Shown here: piece by piece, positions 29,871 through 37,869 of the stretch
How the letters are laid out: every line of letters starts with the position of its first letter
Position numbering within the stretch: position 1 is the stretch's first letter
From: Phycisphaeraceae bacterium
GTDB taxonomy: Bacteria; Planctomycetota; Phycisphaerae; Phycisphaerales; UBA1924
Assembly: GCA_019636615.1 (NCBI GenBank)
Contig: JAHBXF010000001.1
Coordinates: 62,001 to 126,000 of the forward strand
Direction: 5' to 3'
Length of the DNA stretch: 64,000 nucleotides
Notes under the pieces: model-generated
The model's input: the letters and a program-made list of their open reading frames with translations, nothing else
Database searches by the model: none
Told to the model about the DNA's origin: nothing
Made by a program: the position numbers and the translations under genes

Positions 29871-32003
29871 ATGCCCGCCGACCTGTCTCACATCCGCAAC
29901 TTCGGCATCTGCGCTCACATCGATGCCGGCAAGACAACTGTCTCCGAGCGCATCCTCTATTACACAGGCAAGAACTACAAGATGGGCGAGGTGCACGAGG
30001 GCACCGCCACGATGGACTTCCTCGTGGAAGAGCAGGAGCGCGGCATCACCATCCAGTCCGCCGCGACCACCTGCCCCTGGGAGCGCAACAGCCGCGAGTA
30101 CAAACTGAACCTCATCGACACCCCGGGCCACGTCGACTTCACCATCGAGGTGGAGCGGTCGCTGCGTGTTCTCGACGGCGCGGTCGCCGTCTTCGACGGC
30201 AAGGAAGGCGTGGAAGCCCAGTCTGAAACCGTGTGGCGTCAGGCCGACCGCTACAAGGTGCCGCGCCTGTGCTTCATCAACAAGATGGACAAGATCGGCG
30301 CCTCCTTCGACTTTTCCTACGGCACCATCAAGACCCGCCTAGGCGCCAACGGCATCCCCATCCAGTACCCCATCGGCCTGGGGCACGACCACAAGGGCGT
30401 GGTTGACCTCATCACCCAGCGGGCCTTCATCTTCGAGGGCGACCGCGGCGAGACCGTCACCGAGACCGACGTGCCCGAGGACATGCGCGACACCATCGCC
30501 GAGTGGCGCCACATCATGATCGAGAAGATCGCCGAGCTCGACGATCACCTCATGGAAAAGTACCTCGAGGGCACCGAGCCGAGCATCGATGAACTCCGCA
30601 AGGCCCTTCGCTCGGCGACCATCGCCCGCCGCTGCAACCCCGTGCTCTGCGGCGCGGCGCTGCGCAACATCGGCATCCAGTTGCTGCTCGACGCCGTCGT
30701 CGATTTCCTCCCCGCGCCCACCGAGAAGCCCGAGGTGCAGGGCACCAACCCGCGCGACAAGGAAGAAGCGCTCAGCCGTCCGCACGACCCCGACGCGCCC
30801 TTCTCCGCCCTGGTCTTCAAGGTGGTCTCGGACAAGCACGGCGACCTCACCTATATCCGCGTCTACTCCGGCCGCCTGGCCAAGGGCACTCGCCTGCTCA
30901 ACCCAGGCAACGGCAAAAAGGAAAACTGCTCGCGCATCTACGAGATGCACGCCCAGCACCGCAACGACCTGGAAGAGGTCGGCGCCGGCAACATCGTCGC
31001 CGTCGTTGGCATCAAAGACTCCATGACCGGCGACACCCTCTGCGACCCCGACCAGCCCATCCTGCTCGAACGCATGCACTTCCCCGAGCCCGTGATCAGC
31101 ATGTCCATCGAGCCCAAGACGCAGGACGACAAGCGCAAACTCTCCGACGCCCTCGCCGTCATCCGTCGCGAAGACCCCTCCTTCCGCTCCAACTTCAACG
31201 AGGAAACCGGCGAGACCATCATCTCCGGCATGGGCGAACTCCACCTGGAGATCATCCGCAACAAACTCGTCCGCGACATGAAGATCAACGTCAACGTCGG
31301 CAAGCCAAAGGTGTCTTACCGCGAGGCCATCACCAAGAAGGTCACCGACGTGCGCGGCCTCTTCAAGAAGCAGACCGGCGGCCGCGGCCAGTTCGGCGAC
31401 TGCGTCATCTCGCTCGAACCCTTCACCGAGGAGCAGGCCAAGGCCGATGAGATCGATTTCTCCGACAGCATCGCTTTCGAGAACAAGGTCGTCGGCGGCG
31501 TCATCCCCAAGGAGTTCATCCCCTCCATCGAGCACGGCATCCGCGACACGGCCACCAGCGGCGTCAAGTTCGGCTACCCGCTCATCAACATCAAGGCCAC
31601 CCTCACCTACGGCTCCTACCACGACGTCGACTCTTCGCAGGTCGCCTTCGAGCAGGCCGGCCGCCTCGCCCTCCTCGAAGCCGTCGAGAAAGCCGGCCCT
31701 GTCCTGCTCGAGCCCATCATGAAGGTCGTCGTCACCGTGCCCAACGATTACCTGGGCAACGTCACCGGCGACATCAACTCCCGGCGAGGCATGATCATCG
31801 ACACCGAAGACCGCGACCCGGTCAAACTCGTCACCTGCGAGGTGCCCCTGTCTGAAATGTTCGGCTACACCACTTCGCTGCGCGGGATGTCGCAGGGCCG
31901 CGCCAGCAGCACCATGGAGTTTCTCGAGTATCGCCAGATGCCCGCCAGCATGATGAAGGAGATTCTCGAAGAACAGCAGGGCGGCAAGGGCGGCAAGAAG
32001 TAA
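29871..32003 (+). CDS. fusA: Elongation factor G
   Basis: Translocase GTPase of 710 residues. G-domain motifs are AHIDAGKTT (G1), DTPGHVDF (G3) and NKMD (G4). Domains II-V follow through the C-terminal GYTTSLRGMSQGRASSTMEF. It ends in a short Gln/Gly/Lys tail. The ATG at 29871 has AGAAGGA upstream. It stands alone rather than in the str operon, which may mark one of several EF-G paralogs. Confidence 0.96.
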   Translation: MPADLSHIRNFGICAHIDAGKTTVSERILYYTGKNYKMGEVHEGTATMDFLVEEQERGITIQSAATTCPWERNSREYKLNLIDTPGHVDFTIEVERSLRVLDGAVAVFDGKEGVEAQSETVWRQADRYKVPRLCFINKMDKIGASFDFSYGTIKTRLGANGIPIQYPIGLGHDHKGVVDLITQRAFIFEGDRGETVTETDVPEDMRDTIAEWRHIMIEKIAELDDHLMEKYLEGTEPSIDELRKALRSATIARRCNPVLCGAALRNIGIQLLLDAVVDFLPAPTEKPEVQGTNPRDKEEALSRPHDPDAPFSALVFKVVSDKHGDLTYIRVYSGRLAKGTRLLNPGNGKKENCSRIYEMHAQHRNDLEEVGAGNIVAVVGIKDSMTGDTLCDPDQPILLERMHFPEPVISMSIEPKTQDDKRKLSDALAVIRREDPSFRSNFNEETGETIISGMGELHLEIIRNKLVRDMKINVNVGKPKVSYREAITKKVTDVRGLFKKQTGGRGQFGDCVISLEPFTEEQAKADEIDFSDSIAFENKVVGGVIPKEFIPSIEHGIRDTATSGVKFGYPLINIKATLTYGSYHDVDSSQVAFEQAGRLALLEAVEKAGPVLLEPIMKVVVTVPNDYLGNVTGDINSRRGMIIDTEDRDPVKLVTCEVPLSEMFGYTTSLRGMSQGRASSTMEFLEYRQMPASMMKEILEEQQGGKGGKK

Positions 32004-32063
32004 GCCCCCGGCCGCACGCTCTCCCCCGGCCAGCCGTTGCCCGGCCTCGCACCCGTTCCCCCC

Positions 32064-32096
32064 ACAGCCCCGCCCGCTCGGCGGGGCTGTTTCTTT
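32064..32096 (+). terminator. Rho-independent terminator after fusA
   Basis: A perfect 11-bp stem ACAGCCCCGCC/GGCGGGGCTGT with a five-base loop, followed by TTCTTT. Confidence 0.88.
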
Positions 32097-32256
32097 CCCG
32101 CGACTGTCTTTCCCGCCACCGAGCACCCGCGCCCGGGCTCTCCCACACCGCACACCCGGACGGGCGAGGGCGAAACCTTGCCGGAATTCACTTGCGGGCC
32201 GCCTGTTCTCCGTTTACCCTTCTCTTCGGCCCGCCAAAGGCCAGTCAGGAGTCTCC

Positions 32257-33042
32257 ATGGGTCACCGTTACCAGACCATCCTCCTCTTCGGCGCGCCCGG
32301 TGCGGGCAAAGGCACGCAGGGCAAAATCCTCGGGCAGGTGCCGGGCTTCTACCACCTCTCCTGCGGCGAGGTCTTCCGCACGCTCGACACGGCCTCCGAA
32401 CTGGGCAAGACCTTCCTGCAGTATTCCAGCCGCGGGCTTCTCGTGCCCGACGACGTCACGGTGAAGATGTGGCAGCAGAACATGCACGCCCGCACCGTGC
32501 TCAGCGACTACAAGCCGCGCGCCGACCTGCTGGTGCTCGACGGCATCCCCCGCAACGTCAACCAGGCCCGCCTGCTCGAGAAGCACGTGAACGTGCTGCT
32601 CATCATCCACCTTGTCTGCCCGGACAAAGAAGAGATGATCAAGCGCCTCCGCCGGCGCGCCCTCAAAGAAAACCGCATCGACGACGCGAAAGAAGATGTC
32701 ATCCGCAAACGCTGGTCGGTCTACGAGAACGAGACGTACCCGGTGCTCGAGCACTACCCGGCATCGATCATCCGCGAGGTCGACGCCACCGGCTCGCCCG
32801 CACGCGTGCTCGAGCACATCCTCGAACAGGTTGTGCCCGTGCAGGAAGTTCACTTCAACAACCCCATCACCGGCGAGAAGATCGACCCGCCGTGCCAACT
32901 CTCCAACGGGCACCTGGTGACTCCGCAGAGCACAGGGCACGCCACCCCCTCCCCCAACACCCCCGCCACCTCCAACACCCCCGCCAAGCGCGCCGCCCCC
33001 CGCGCCAAGGCCCCGGCTCGCAAGAAAACCTCGCGGCGCTGA
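32257..33042 (+). CDS. adk: Adenylate-kinase-type nucleoside monophosphate kinase
   Basis: A 261-residue kinase interconverting ATP+AMP and ADP. The P-loop is GAPGAGKGTQ, the NMP-binding part SCGEVFR, and the DGIPRN and RRRALKENRIDD segments match the AMP-binding and LID regions. The LID is the short type without four Cys. The body ends near residue 215. The last 45 residues are an Ala/Pro/Thr/Lys-rich basic tail encoded by a C-rich tract. AGGAG precedes the ATG. The sequence is divergent enough that substrate choice (AMP or another NMP) is not certain. Confidence 0.85.
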   Translation: MGHRYQTILLFGAPGAGKGTQGKILGQVPGFYHLSCGEVFRTLDTASELGKTFLQYSSRGLLVPDDVTVKMWQQNMHARTVLSDYKPRADLLVLDGIPRNVNQARLLEKHVNVLLIIHLVCPDKEEMIKRLRRRALKENRIDDAKEDVIRKRWSVYENETYPVLEHYPASIIREVDATGSPARVLEHILEQVVPVQEVHFNNPITGEKIDPPCQLSNGHLVTPQSTGHATPSPNTPATSNTPAKRAAPRAKAPARKKTSRR

Positions 33043-33420
33043 CCATACTCCGGGCCGCGCCGACACAAAGATCCGGCGTCGGCGCTCGGCCGCATCGCCG
33101 GGCCGGGATTCGGTTTTCCCGCGCGCCTCTGATCGCGCAGGACCGCATCTCGCACGGCGTTCCGCTCGCTCGCCGACCTTGCCTCGCTCGCCGACCTTGT
33201 GGTGCGATACCGAGCACGCCGCGCGATGCCGCGACCATGGATGGGCAGCACGTCGTGCGCACCAGCCGCACACCCCGCTGCGCGGCGTGAACCCTTCCTG
33301 CATGTCCGAGGTCGTTGATCGGTCACTCTCTTCGCTGTTTATGCCTCGCGGATCTTGCGGTCACCCTTGGGCCCAGCCCCTTGCCGCGGGAACAGCCCCG
33401 CCCGCCGGGCCCGCGGCCCG
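33043..33420. other. Intergenic region before tRNA-Gly
   Basis: About 380 bases with no credible gene. A near-tandem repeat of CTCGCTCGCCGACCTTG occurs twice at about 33165-33199. Nothing else can be assigned. Confidence 0.5.
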
Positions 33421-33426
33421 TATACT
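33421..33426 (+). promoter_or_regulatory. Putative -10 box (TATACT) of tRNA-Gly
   Basis: TATACTTG ends 13 bases before the mature 5' end of the tRNA, the same layout as at the tRNA-Ala gene on the other side of the window. Confidence 0.65.
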
Positions 33427-33439
33427 TGCAGCACACTGC

Positions 33440-33511
33440 GCGGGCGTAACTCAGTGGTAGAGTGACAGCCTTCCAAGCTGTACGTCGGGGGTTCGAATCC
33501 CCTCGCCCGCT
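33440..33511 (+). tRNA. tRNA-Gly (anticodon UCC)
   Basis: A complete cloverleaf: acceptor GCGGGCG/CGCCCGC, D stem ACTC/GAGT, anticodon stem ACAGC/GCTGT with loop CTTCCAA (anticodon TCC), and T loop TTCGAAT between GGGGG and CCCCT-type pairing. Discriminator U. No encoded CCA. The accessory RHS island begins just downstream, but no repeat of the tRNA 3' end was found on its far side. Confidence 0.95.
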
Positions 33512-33582
33512 TTGGTTGAAACCCATCAGAACTCGTGCATCAACCCCTGTGATGGCAGAGGTTTTTCGTTCCTGCGCTGGCG

Positions 33583-33660
33583 TTACCCGAACACCCAGTC
33601 GGCGTCTTTCCGGTGAATGCCGCCGTTGCCGTCCGTGTCGTCGTGGGCGATCAGATCGCC
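33583..33660 (-). pseudogene. Remnant of a gene ending in an EF-hand-like motif
   Basis: On the minus strand the frame reads DDTDGNGGIHRKDADWVFG and stops. The DxDxNGxI...D spacing is a calcium-binding loop like those in planctomycete dockerin-like tails. The frame upstream runs into repeat sequence, so only the tail survives. Confidence 0.35.
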
Positions 33661-33716
33661 GCCGGCATGCCGCACGCTGGCATGATGGGCAGCACCTGCC
33701 GATGTGCCGCGCCTTC

Positions 33717-33736
33717 GAGCCCGCTGAAGCGGGCTC
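33717..33736. repeat. Perfect hairpin GAGCCCGCT-GA-AGCGGGCTC
   Basis: A 9-bp perfect inverted repeat with a two-base loop and no T-run, so not a simple terminator. It looks like a REP-type element. Confidence 0.55.
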
Positions 33737-33945
33737 CGTGTGGATGGGTGTCGAAGAGCACAGAGTTGAATCTCACAGGCGGGGGTCCAAGGACAGTGCC
33801 GCGCGGCGGTTTGGCGCGGGGTGGCCGCGCGTGAGGTGTGCTGCGGCATTCGCAGTGTTCGTCGGAGGACGGGGCGAGCGTTTGGCACGGCTAAGCGACG
33901 GGGATGATCGGTGCCGCCAGCCCCCACCCCTGGTACGCTCGTGCC

Positions 33946-34029
33946 ATGAAGATGCCAACGCTGATGCTCCTGGGCTCTGGGGAACTGGGGAAAGAAGTGG
34001 CCATCGCGGCCCAGCGGCTGGGGTGCCGC
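33946..34029 (+). pseudogene. Truncated purT 5' end, copy 1
   Basis: The first 28 codons ([20 protein letters not shown] and on to RLGCR) match those of intact purT at 42804, as does its upstream TACGCT (33934-33939). After codon 28 it runs into the GC-rich repeat block. It can make no enzyme and reads as a duplication scar. Confidence 0.85.
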
Positions 34030-34280
34030 GCGGTGTTGGTGCGTGAGCGAAGGAGAGGTGTGGGATGGGTGCCACGCATGCAGGGGAGGCGTGCCGCCTC
34101 CCCCGCACCCCCACCGCCTCACCGGCTGGGAGAGGGCGGGGCGGGGATGGGGTGGGCCCACTCCCGATCGGCGGCTTGGCGCGGGGCGGCCGCGCGTGAA
34201 GAGGGCTGCGGGCTGCGGGCATTCGCACCGTTCGCCGCGGAGGAACCGGCGAACGGTGGTACGGCAAGACAACGGGCATG
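34026..34280. repeat. GC-rich island repeat, copy 1
   Basis: Starts with GCGCGGTGTTGGTGCGTGAG at the purT-fragment junction, contains the hairpin GGGGAGGCG-TGC-CGCCTCCCC and a second element GGCGCGGGGCGGCCGCGCG. Near-identical copies lie at 37197-37400 and, shorter, at 39282-39407. Long ORFs read through it in several frames but none is conserved between copies. Confidence 0.8.
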
Positions 34281-34385
34281 ATGGGTACCACCGGCCGAGG
34301 AGCAGGACAACCGTGGCGGATGGGTGCGATGTGATCGCGGGGTCTGCATCGCAGAACGTACTCCTGAACGCCCCCAGGAGTCTCG

Positions 34386-34886
34386 CTAAATATCGTGCAA
34401 GCCCATCAATATATCGGTGGCAATACTACGGGCAAGCGAGGAGCGGGAACGTCGAAGTTGCCGCGCAAGTCGCCGCGATCGGGCGTGCTTGCCTTGCTGA
34501 GCCCATATACACGCCAAAAACGCTTTCGATTCAGCTCCGCCGCCCAACCGAATCCCGCGCTGCGCGGCCTCGGCAGCCTCGTCGAGGCGGTCCGCAAGGT
34601 GAAGAGCGCCGGCAAGTCCTTCCCACGCATCCGCACACTTTGGGTCGAGTAGCACAGCTCGGCGGAACGTCCGCTCGACCAGACCGATGCTCACTGGGCT
34701 TTTTCCCTTTGGGGTTGAGACGAATACGTACATTCTGAAGTTGGCAACGCCGAGCGTGACGGCGGCGCAGCCGCGGTGCTTTCGCAGTATGGCGGTAGCC
34801 TTGGCGCACGCGCGCGAATCGAGCCGCCCTCTTCGCAGTTTAAATAAACTGCGTAGCACGCGTGATGTGTCGTCTGCGTTCAGCAT
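34386..34886 (-). CDS. TPR-like protein of RHS cassette A (paralog of 39496-39996)
   Basis: A 166-residue protein starting MLNADDTSRVLR. The C-terminal half has TPR-type helices (FRRAVLLDPKCADAWEGLAG) and ends in a basic Arg/Ser-rich segment. A paralog of exactly the same length and about 80% identity by eye lies at 39496-39996 in cassette C. Its ATG overlaps the stop of a 41-codon ORF (ATGCTGA). Homology between the copies extends a little upstream of this ATG in DNA because of that ORF. Position behind an RHS tip suggests an accessory or immunity role; this is inference. Confidence 0.65.
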   Translation of the reverse strand: MLNADDTSRVLRSLFKLRRGRLDSRACAKATAILRKHRGCAAVTLGVANFRMYVFVSTPKGKSPVSIGLVERTFRRAVLLDPKCADAWEGLAGALHLADRLDEAAEAAQRGIRLGGGAESKAFLACIWAQQGKHARSRRLARQLRRSRSSLARSIATDILMGLHDI

Positions 34887-35005
34887 GGATCCCGCAACTT
34901 CTCCAGTACACGTTGATGAAACACAGAGAACCCTAACCCCGCCTCTTTGCCCAGCCTCTCCATGATCTCCAGTTCGCAGTCTCGGCCCAAAGATTCGTAC
35001 TCCAT
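34880..35005 (-). CDS. 41-residue ORF overlapping the cassette A TPR gene
   Basis: Begins MEYESLGRDCELEIMERLGK and ends FHQRVLEKL-R-DPC, with its TGA overlapping the TPR start. In cassette C the same C-terminal half is conserved in the same frame and overlap (ending FHQRVLEKL-Q-DPC), although an in-frame TGA cuts it off from any start there. Conservation of the protein end in both copies suggests a once-real gene coupled to the TPR gene. Confidence 0.4.
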   Translation of the reverse strand: MEYESLGRDCELEIMERLGKEAGLGFSVFHQRVLEKLRDPC

Positions 35006-35055
35006 GGTTCCACATCGACCAAGAGTCCCGCAGACGAGTTCGATATACAGTGCAT

Positions 35056-35733
35056 TTAGCGCGCACGTTCTAACACGTATTGGGCCTGAGACAGCGTCAC
35101 TTCATCAACTACGGCGCCATCGCTTGATATGGCTTCGAGCAGAGGGTCTGAAGCCGTCCAGCCATGCGCGGTTGAAATCGCGAGCAACTGGAGGCGGAGC
35201 ATAGGGCTGGCGATAGACTCGACTTGGATCAGCGCACGCTTACACGCGAAGTCTAGCTCGCCGGCCGATATTTGTGAGAGCACTCGATGGGCTGCGGCGC
35301 TGCGATCCGTTTCATTGACGGTAGCATCCAAGGCAATTTCGATCAAGATGCACTGCGAGTCCTTAGCCGCAAGACTGCCCACAACGCTGATAAGCAGCTG
35401 TCGATTTGCCTCACCACATTTCTGCTGAATTCCTGAAACCACTTCAATCCAGCGAGGATCCGGGCGTCGGATGGCCAGTTCGACAAGTGACAAGCCCCAG
35501 TGTTGCAGCGTCGTGCAGTCGATACGCCTCACCGCGGCGGCCGCCTCATCGAGGACGTTTGGCCTCGCGGCGATCGCGTCAAGCTGACGATTGAAGCCGG
35601 CGTCCATCCAACTGAGTGTGTGGAACGTACGAGTCCATGCCGGCGAAGCGGTTTGCCGCCAACCAATATAGCACAACACTGCCAAAGCAATGCTGACGAC
35701 AACTAAGCAGTAGGATACAATTAGCCGACGCAT
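35056..35733 (-). CDS. Membrane-anchored candidate immunity protein of cassette A
   Basis: A 225-residue protein with a single N-terminal transmembrane helix (LIVSYCLVVVSIALAVLCY) and an all-alpha, HEAT/ARM-like remainder with regularly spaced Ala/Leu helices. It starts 41 bases after the cassette A stop. A small unrelated gene directly behind an RHS tip is the usual place of the cognate immunity gene. The single membrane anchor would suit an antitoxin acting at or outside the inner membrane. No known immunity family was recognised. Confidence 0.65.
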   Translation of the reverse strand: MRRLIVSYCLVVVSIALAVLCYIGWRQTASPAWTRTFHTLSWMDAGFNRQLDAIAARPNVLDEAAAAVRRIDCTTLQHWGLSLVELAIRRPDPRWIEVVSGIQQKCGEANRQLLISVVGSLAAKDSQCILIEIALDATVNETDRSAAAHRVLSQISAGELDFACKRALIQVESIASPMLRLQLLAISTAHGWTASDPLLEAISSDGAVVDEVTLSQAQYVLERAR

Positions 35734-35774
35734 CAGTGAACCACTCGCTTAATCTCCTTCCACACATTTCCGCA

Positions 35775-36956
35775 CTAGTTGACAATCATTTTAATATTAC
35801 CTGGACTGGGCCCCTTCATGGGGTTTGGAATTGTGTTTTTGCCACACCGAAGGCCGGAAGTCAATTGCCCTGTCTGCGCCTGCGAACAACACGCGTCGGC
35901 CGCAGCGGCATTATTACAAGTTGGCAGCGCACTGGGTTTGACACTGCGACACGCCTTGCAGTACTGTTGTGGTGTCTCGCCAGGTCTCGACCACCGACCG
36001 CACGGGCCGTTCATCCCTTCGCTATGTGCAGCCCGGCACTCCGTATTGCAATCGGTTTGAAGTACAGCGGCGGTGCCACACCATTTGTCCGCAAGTTTCG
36101 CCAGTCGCGAGGACTCAGTGCATGGGTCAGCGTTCGGATCGACGTTCAGAGCGTCACCTCCGCACGCACCTCCTCCGCCAGGTTGAGCTCTCCCGGCTGC
36201 TATGCTGGCCGTGTCACCGCTCCTCAGGTTCCAATTGTCGATGATCTCAATCTCCGAGAACAATCCAAACGAGTCGACGCGGGAAACTGGTCTTGAAACA
36301 ACATATTCGTACACGCTCATCCCATCCACATACCCCAACGGATCCCTCCTCTTCCAACGACCGATCTCTGCCCAGTACACCCGGTGCCGCACGTGGCTCA
36401 TCCCGATCACCTGGTCCCACTCGTAGCCTGCGTAGCCCTTGCGGTTGCCCATCTCAGCCGACGACATACGGCCCTTGCCGCTCTGCCCCGTGTTGGCATC
36501 GTAACTGTCCATGAAGAGTGCGATGTCTGCGCTCGACCCGATGTCGCCGTCGAAGTCGATGTCGGGTTCCCCATCCGGCGTCGCGGCGAAGTCCCCCGTC
36601 GTCGTGCCCATGCCGAACGCCGTCAGGTCGTCGAGGTTGACTGTTCCATCGCGGTTCACGTCTGCCAGAGGATAGACCGTCGGTTCGCCGTAGGCCGAGT
36701 ACCGCACGAACTCCCAGGGGGCGCCATCGCTGCGGGTCACCGCCACCACATCAGCCCGCCAGTTCTGGCAGTAGAAGCGCCGCTCCTCCAGGGCACCGTC
36801 CGAGGCGCTGGTCCACGGTTCGTCGGTGTCCCGGTCACGGAGGATCACGCTGTCAATGTAGCTGCTGCCGCCCCGCCCGCCCAAACCCGCGGCGTGGTAC
36901 ACGAAGGATTCCTTGGGCGAGGCGTCTTGGTTGCGGAAGGTGGCGACCATCGCCAC
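35775..36956 (-). CDS. Orphan RHS C-terminal cassette A (RHS core stub plus Cys-rich tip)
   Basis: A 393-residue frame. Residues 1-95 are the end of an RHS barrel ([44 protein letters not shown]). A dockerin-like calcium motif follows ([16 protein letters not shown]), then the RHS core end (YWAEIGRWKRRDPLGYVDG). The unique tip is about 160 residues with twelve Cys. It starts at GTG immediately after a TAA with no Shine-Dalgarno site, so it may be a silent cassette rather than an expressed gene. The core is nearly identical to cassettes B and C; the tip is not. Confidence 0.7.
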   Translation of the reverse strand: MAMVATFRNQDASPKESFVYHAAGLGGRGGSSYIDSVILRDRDTDEPWTSASDGALEERRFYCQNWRADVVAVTRSDGAPWEFVRYSAYGEPTVYPLADVNRDGTVNLDDLTAFGMGTTTGDFAATPDGEPDIDFDGDIGSSADIALFMDSYDANTGQSGKGRMSSAEMGNRKGYAGYEWDQVIGMSHVRHRVYWAEIGRWKRRDPLGYVDGMSVYEYVVSRPVSRVDSFGLFSEIEIIDNWNLRSGDTASIAAGRAQPGGGGACGGDALNVDPNADPCTESSRLAKLADKWCGTAAVLQTDCNTECRAAHSEGMNGPCGRWSRPGETPQQYCKACRSVKPSALPTCNNAAAADACCSQAQTGQLTSGLRCGKNTIPNPMKGPSPGNIKMIVN

Positions 36957-37122
36957 AGTTTAGCACAATACCTTGGCCGCGAGATCTGGATGCCTCATTA
37001 CGACCCGATCGTCGGCGAAGTCCAGATCGGCTTCCCCCCGCCCCAGGAACCGGCGGAAGGTGGCGCGGCAAAGCGACGGGGATGATCGGTGCTGCCAGCC
37101 CCCACCCGGGTACGCTGGTTCC

Positions 37123-37198
37123 ATGAAAATGCCAACGCTGATGCTGCTGGGCTCTGGGGAAAGAAGTGGCCATCGCGGCCCAGCGGCTGGGGTGCCGC
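37123..37198 (+). pseudogene. Truncated purT 5' end, copy 2
   Basis: Matches the first 28 codons of intact purT, with its TACGCT box (37111-37116), but one of two tandem CTGGGGAA units is missing. This 8-base loss shifts the frame. It then joins the GC-rich repeat at the same point as copy 1. About 170 bases upstream are also shared with the region upstream of intact purT. Confidence 0.85.
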
Positions 37199-37400
37199 GC
37201 GGTGTTGGTGCGTGAGCGAAGGAGAGGTGTGGGATGGATGCCGCGCATGCAGGGGAGGCGTGCCGCCTCCCCTGCACCCCCACCGCCACACCGGCTGGGA
37301 GAGGGCAGGGCGGGGATGGGGTGGGCCCACTCCCGATCGGCGGCTTGGCGCGGGGTGGCCGCGCGTGAGATGCGCTGCGGGCATTCGCACCGTTCGCCGG
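37197..37400. repeat. GC-rich island repeat, copy 2
   Basis: The same block as 34026-34280 with the GGGGAGGCG hairpin and the GGCGCGGGGTGGCCGCGCG element. It is joined to a purT fragment on the left and runs into cassette B DNA on the right. Confidence 0.8.
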
Positions 37401-37538
37401 AGGGACAGGCGGATGCGTGGCGCGGCAAGATGACAGGTCAGATCGGCGCACCGGTCGGGCGTCTCCTTCGTGGTGCGAAATACGAACTGCCTATCGGCTG
37501 CGGAAGAGTCGGCAGTATCCACTGCATGCTCGATTATT

Positions 37539-37868
37539 CTACGGCTTTCTGAAGATGCTTCGATTTGGTATGCGTCCGTCAGACATCCACTCTTTTTTAC
37601 ATATTTCGCAAATCAATCGCGACGGATTCAGACGCACCAGGCTTCCGCGACAAAGTGGGCACGACCCGCAAAGAACGCTCCGTTTGGCAAGGAAAGACGA
37701 CATCTTGTCGAGGCCGAACGCCAGCACACCTAATATTAGCGATAAGACTTGTAATACACCCCACAGTGGCGGCAGCACAAAGAGCAACAAGAAACCCAAC
37801 AACAGAGTGAGGCACATGAGAATGACCATGATCACAAACATCGTGCCCACAAGTTTGTATAGATTCAT
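37539..37868 (-). CDS. Two-helix zinc-ribbon membrane protein, candidate immunity protein of cassette B
   Basis: A 109-residue protein with two hydrophobic helices at about residues 5-55 (MFVIMVILMCLTLLLGFLLL and the following one) and a four-Cys zinc ribbon near the C-terminus (CGSCPLCRG then CEICKKEW). Its ATG lies one base after the cassette B stop, so the pair is tightly coupled. The DNA is visibly poorer in GC than the chromosome. A small membrane protein here suggests protection against a membrane-acting or periplasmic toxin; this is inference. Confidence 0.65.
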   Translation of the reverse strand: MNLYKLVGTMFVIMVILMCLTLLLGFLLLFVLPPLWGVLQVLSLILGVLAFGLDKMSSFLAKRSVLCGSCPLCRGSLVRLNPSRLICEICKKEWMSDGRIPNRSIFRKP

Positions 37869-37869
37869 G

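Larger units (their letters stand above)
33512..33945. other. Island edge: gene remnants and hairpin repeats
   Basis: A 430-base mosaic after tRNA-Gly with no intact gene. It holds a minus-strand EF-hand-like gene tail (33583-33660), a perfect hairpin (33717-33736), one copy of a GGCGCGGGGTGGCCGCGCG element near 33815, and the promoter-bearing start of a purT copy. The block around 33690-33716 recurs near 39425. Confidence 0.6.

Noticed and set aside
30339..32153. 604-codon minus-strand frame
   Set aside because: Antisense shadow of fusA, made of Asp/Gly/Leu/Val low-complexity sequence typical of reading high-GC codons backwards.
34043..34738. Plus-strand frame through the first GC-rich repeat
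   Set aside because: The frame is not preserved in the other repeat copies and runs antisense to the TPR gene.
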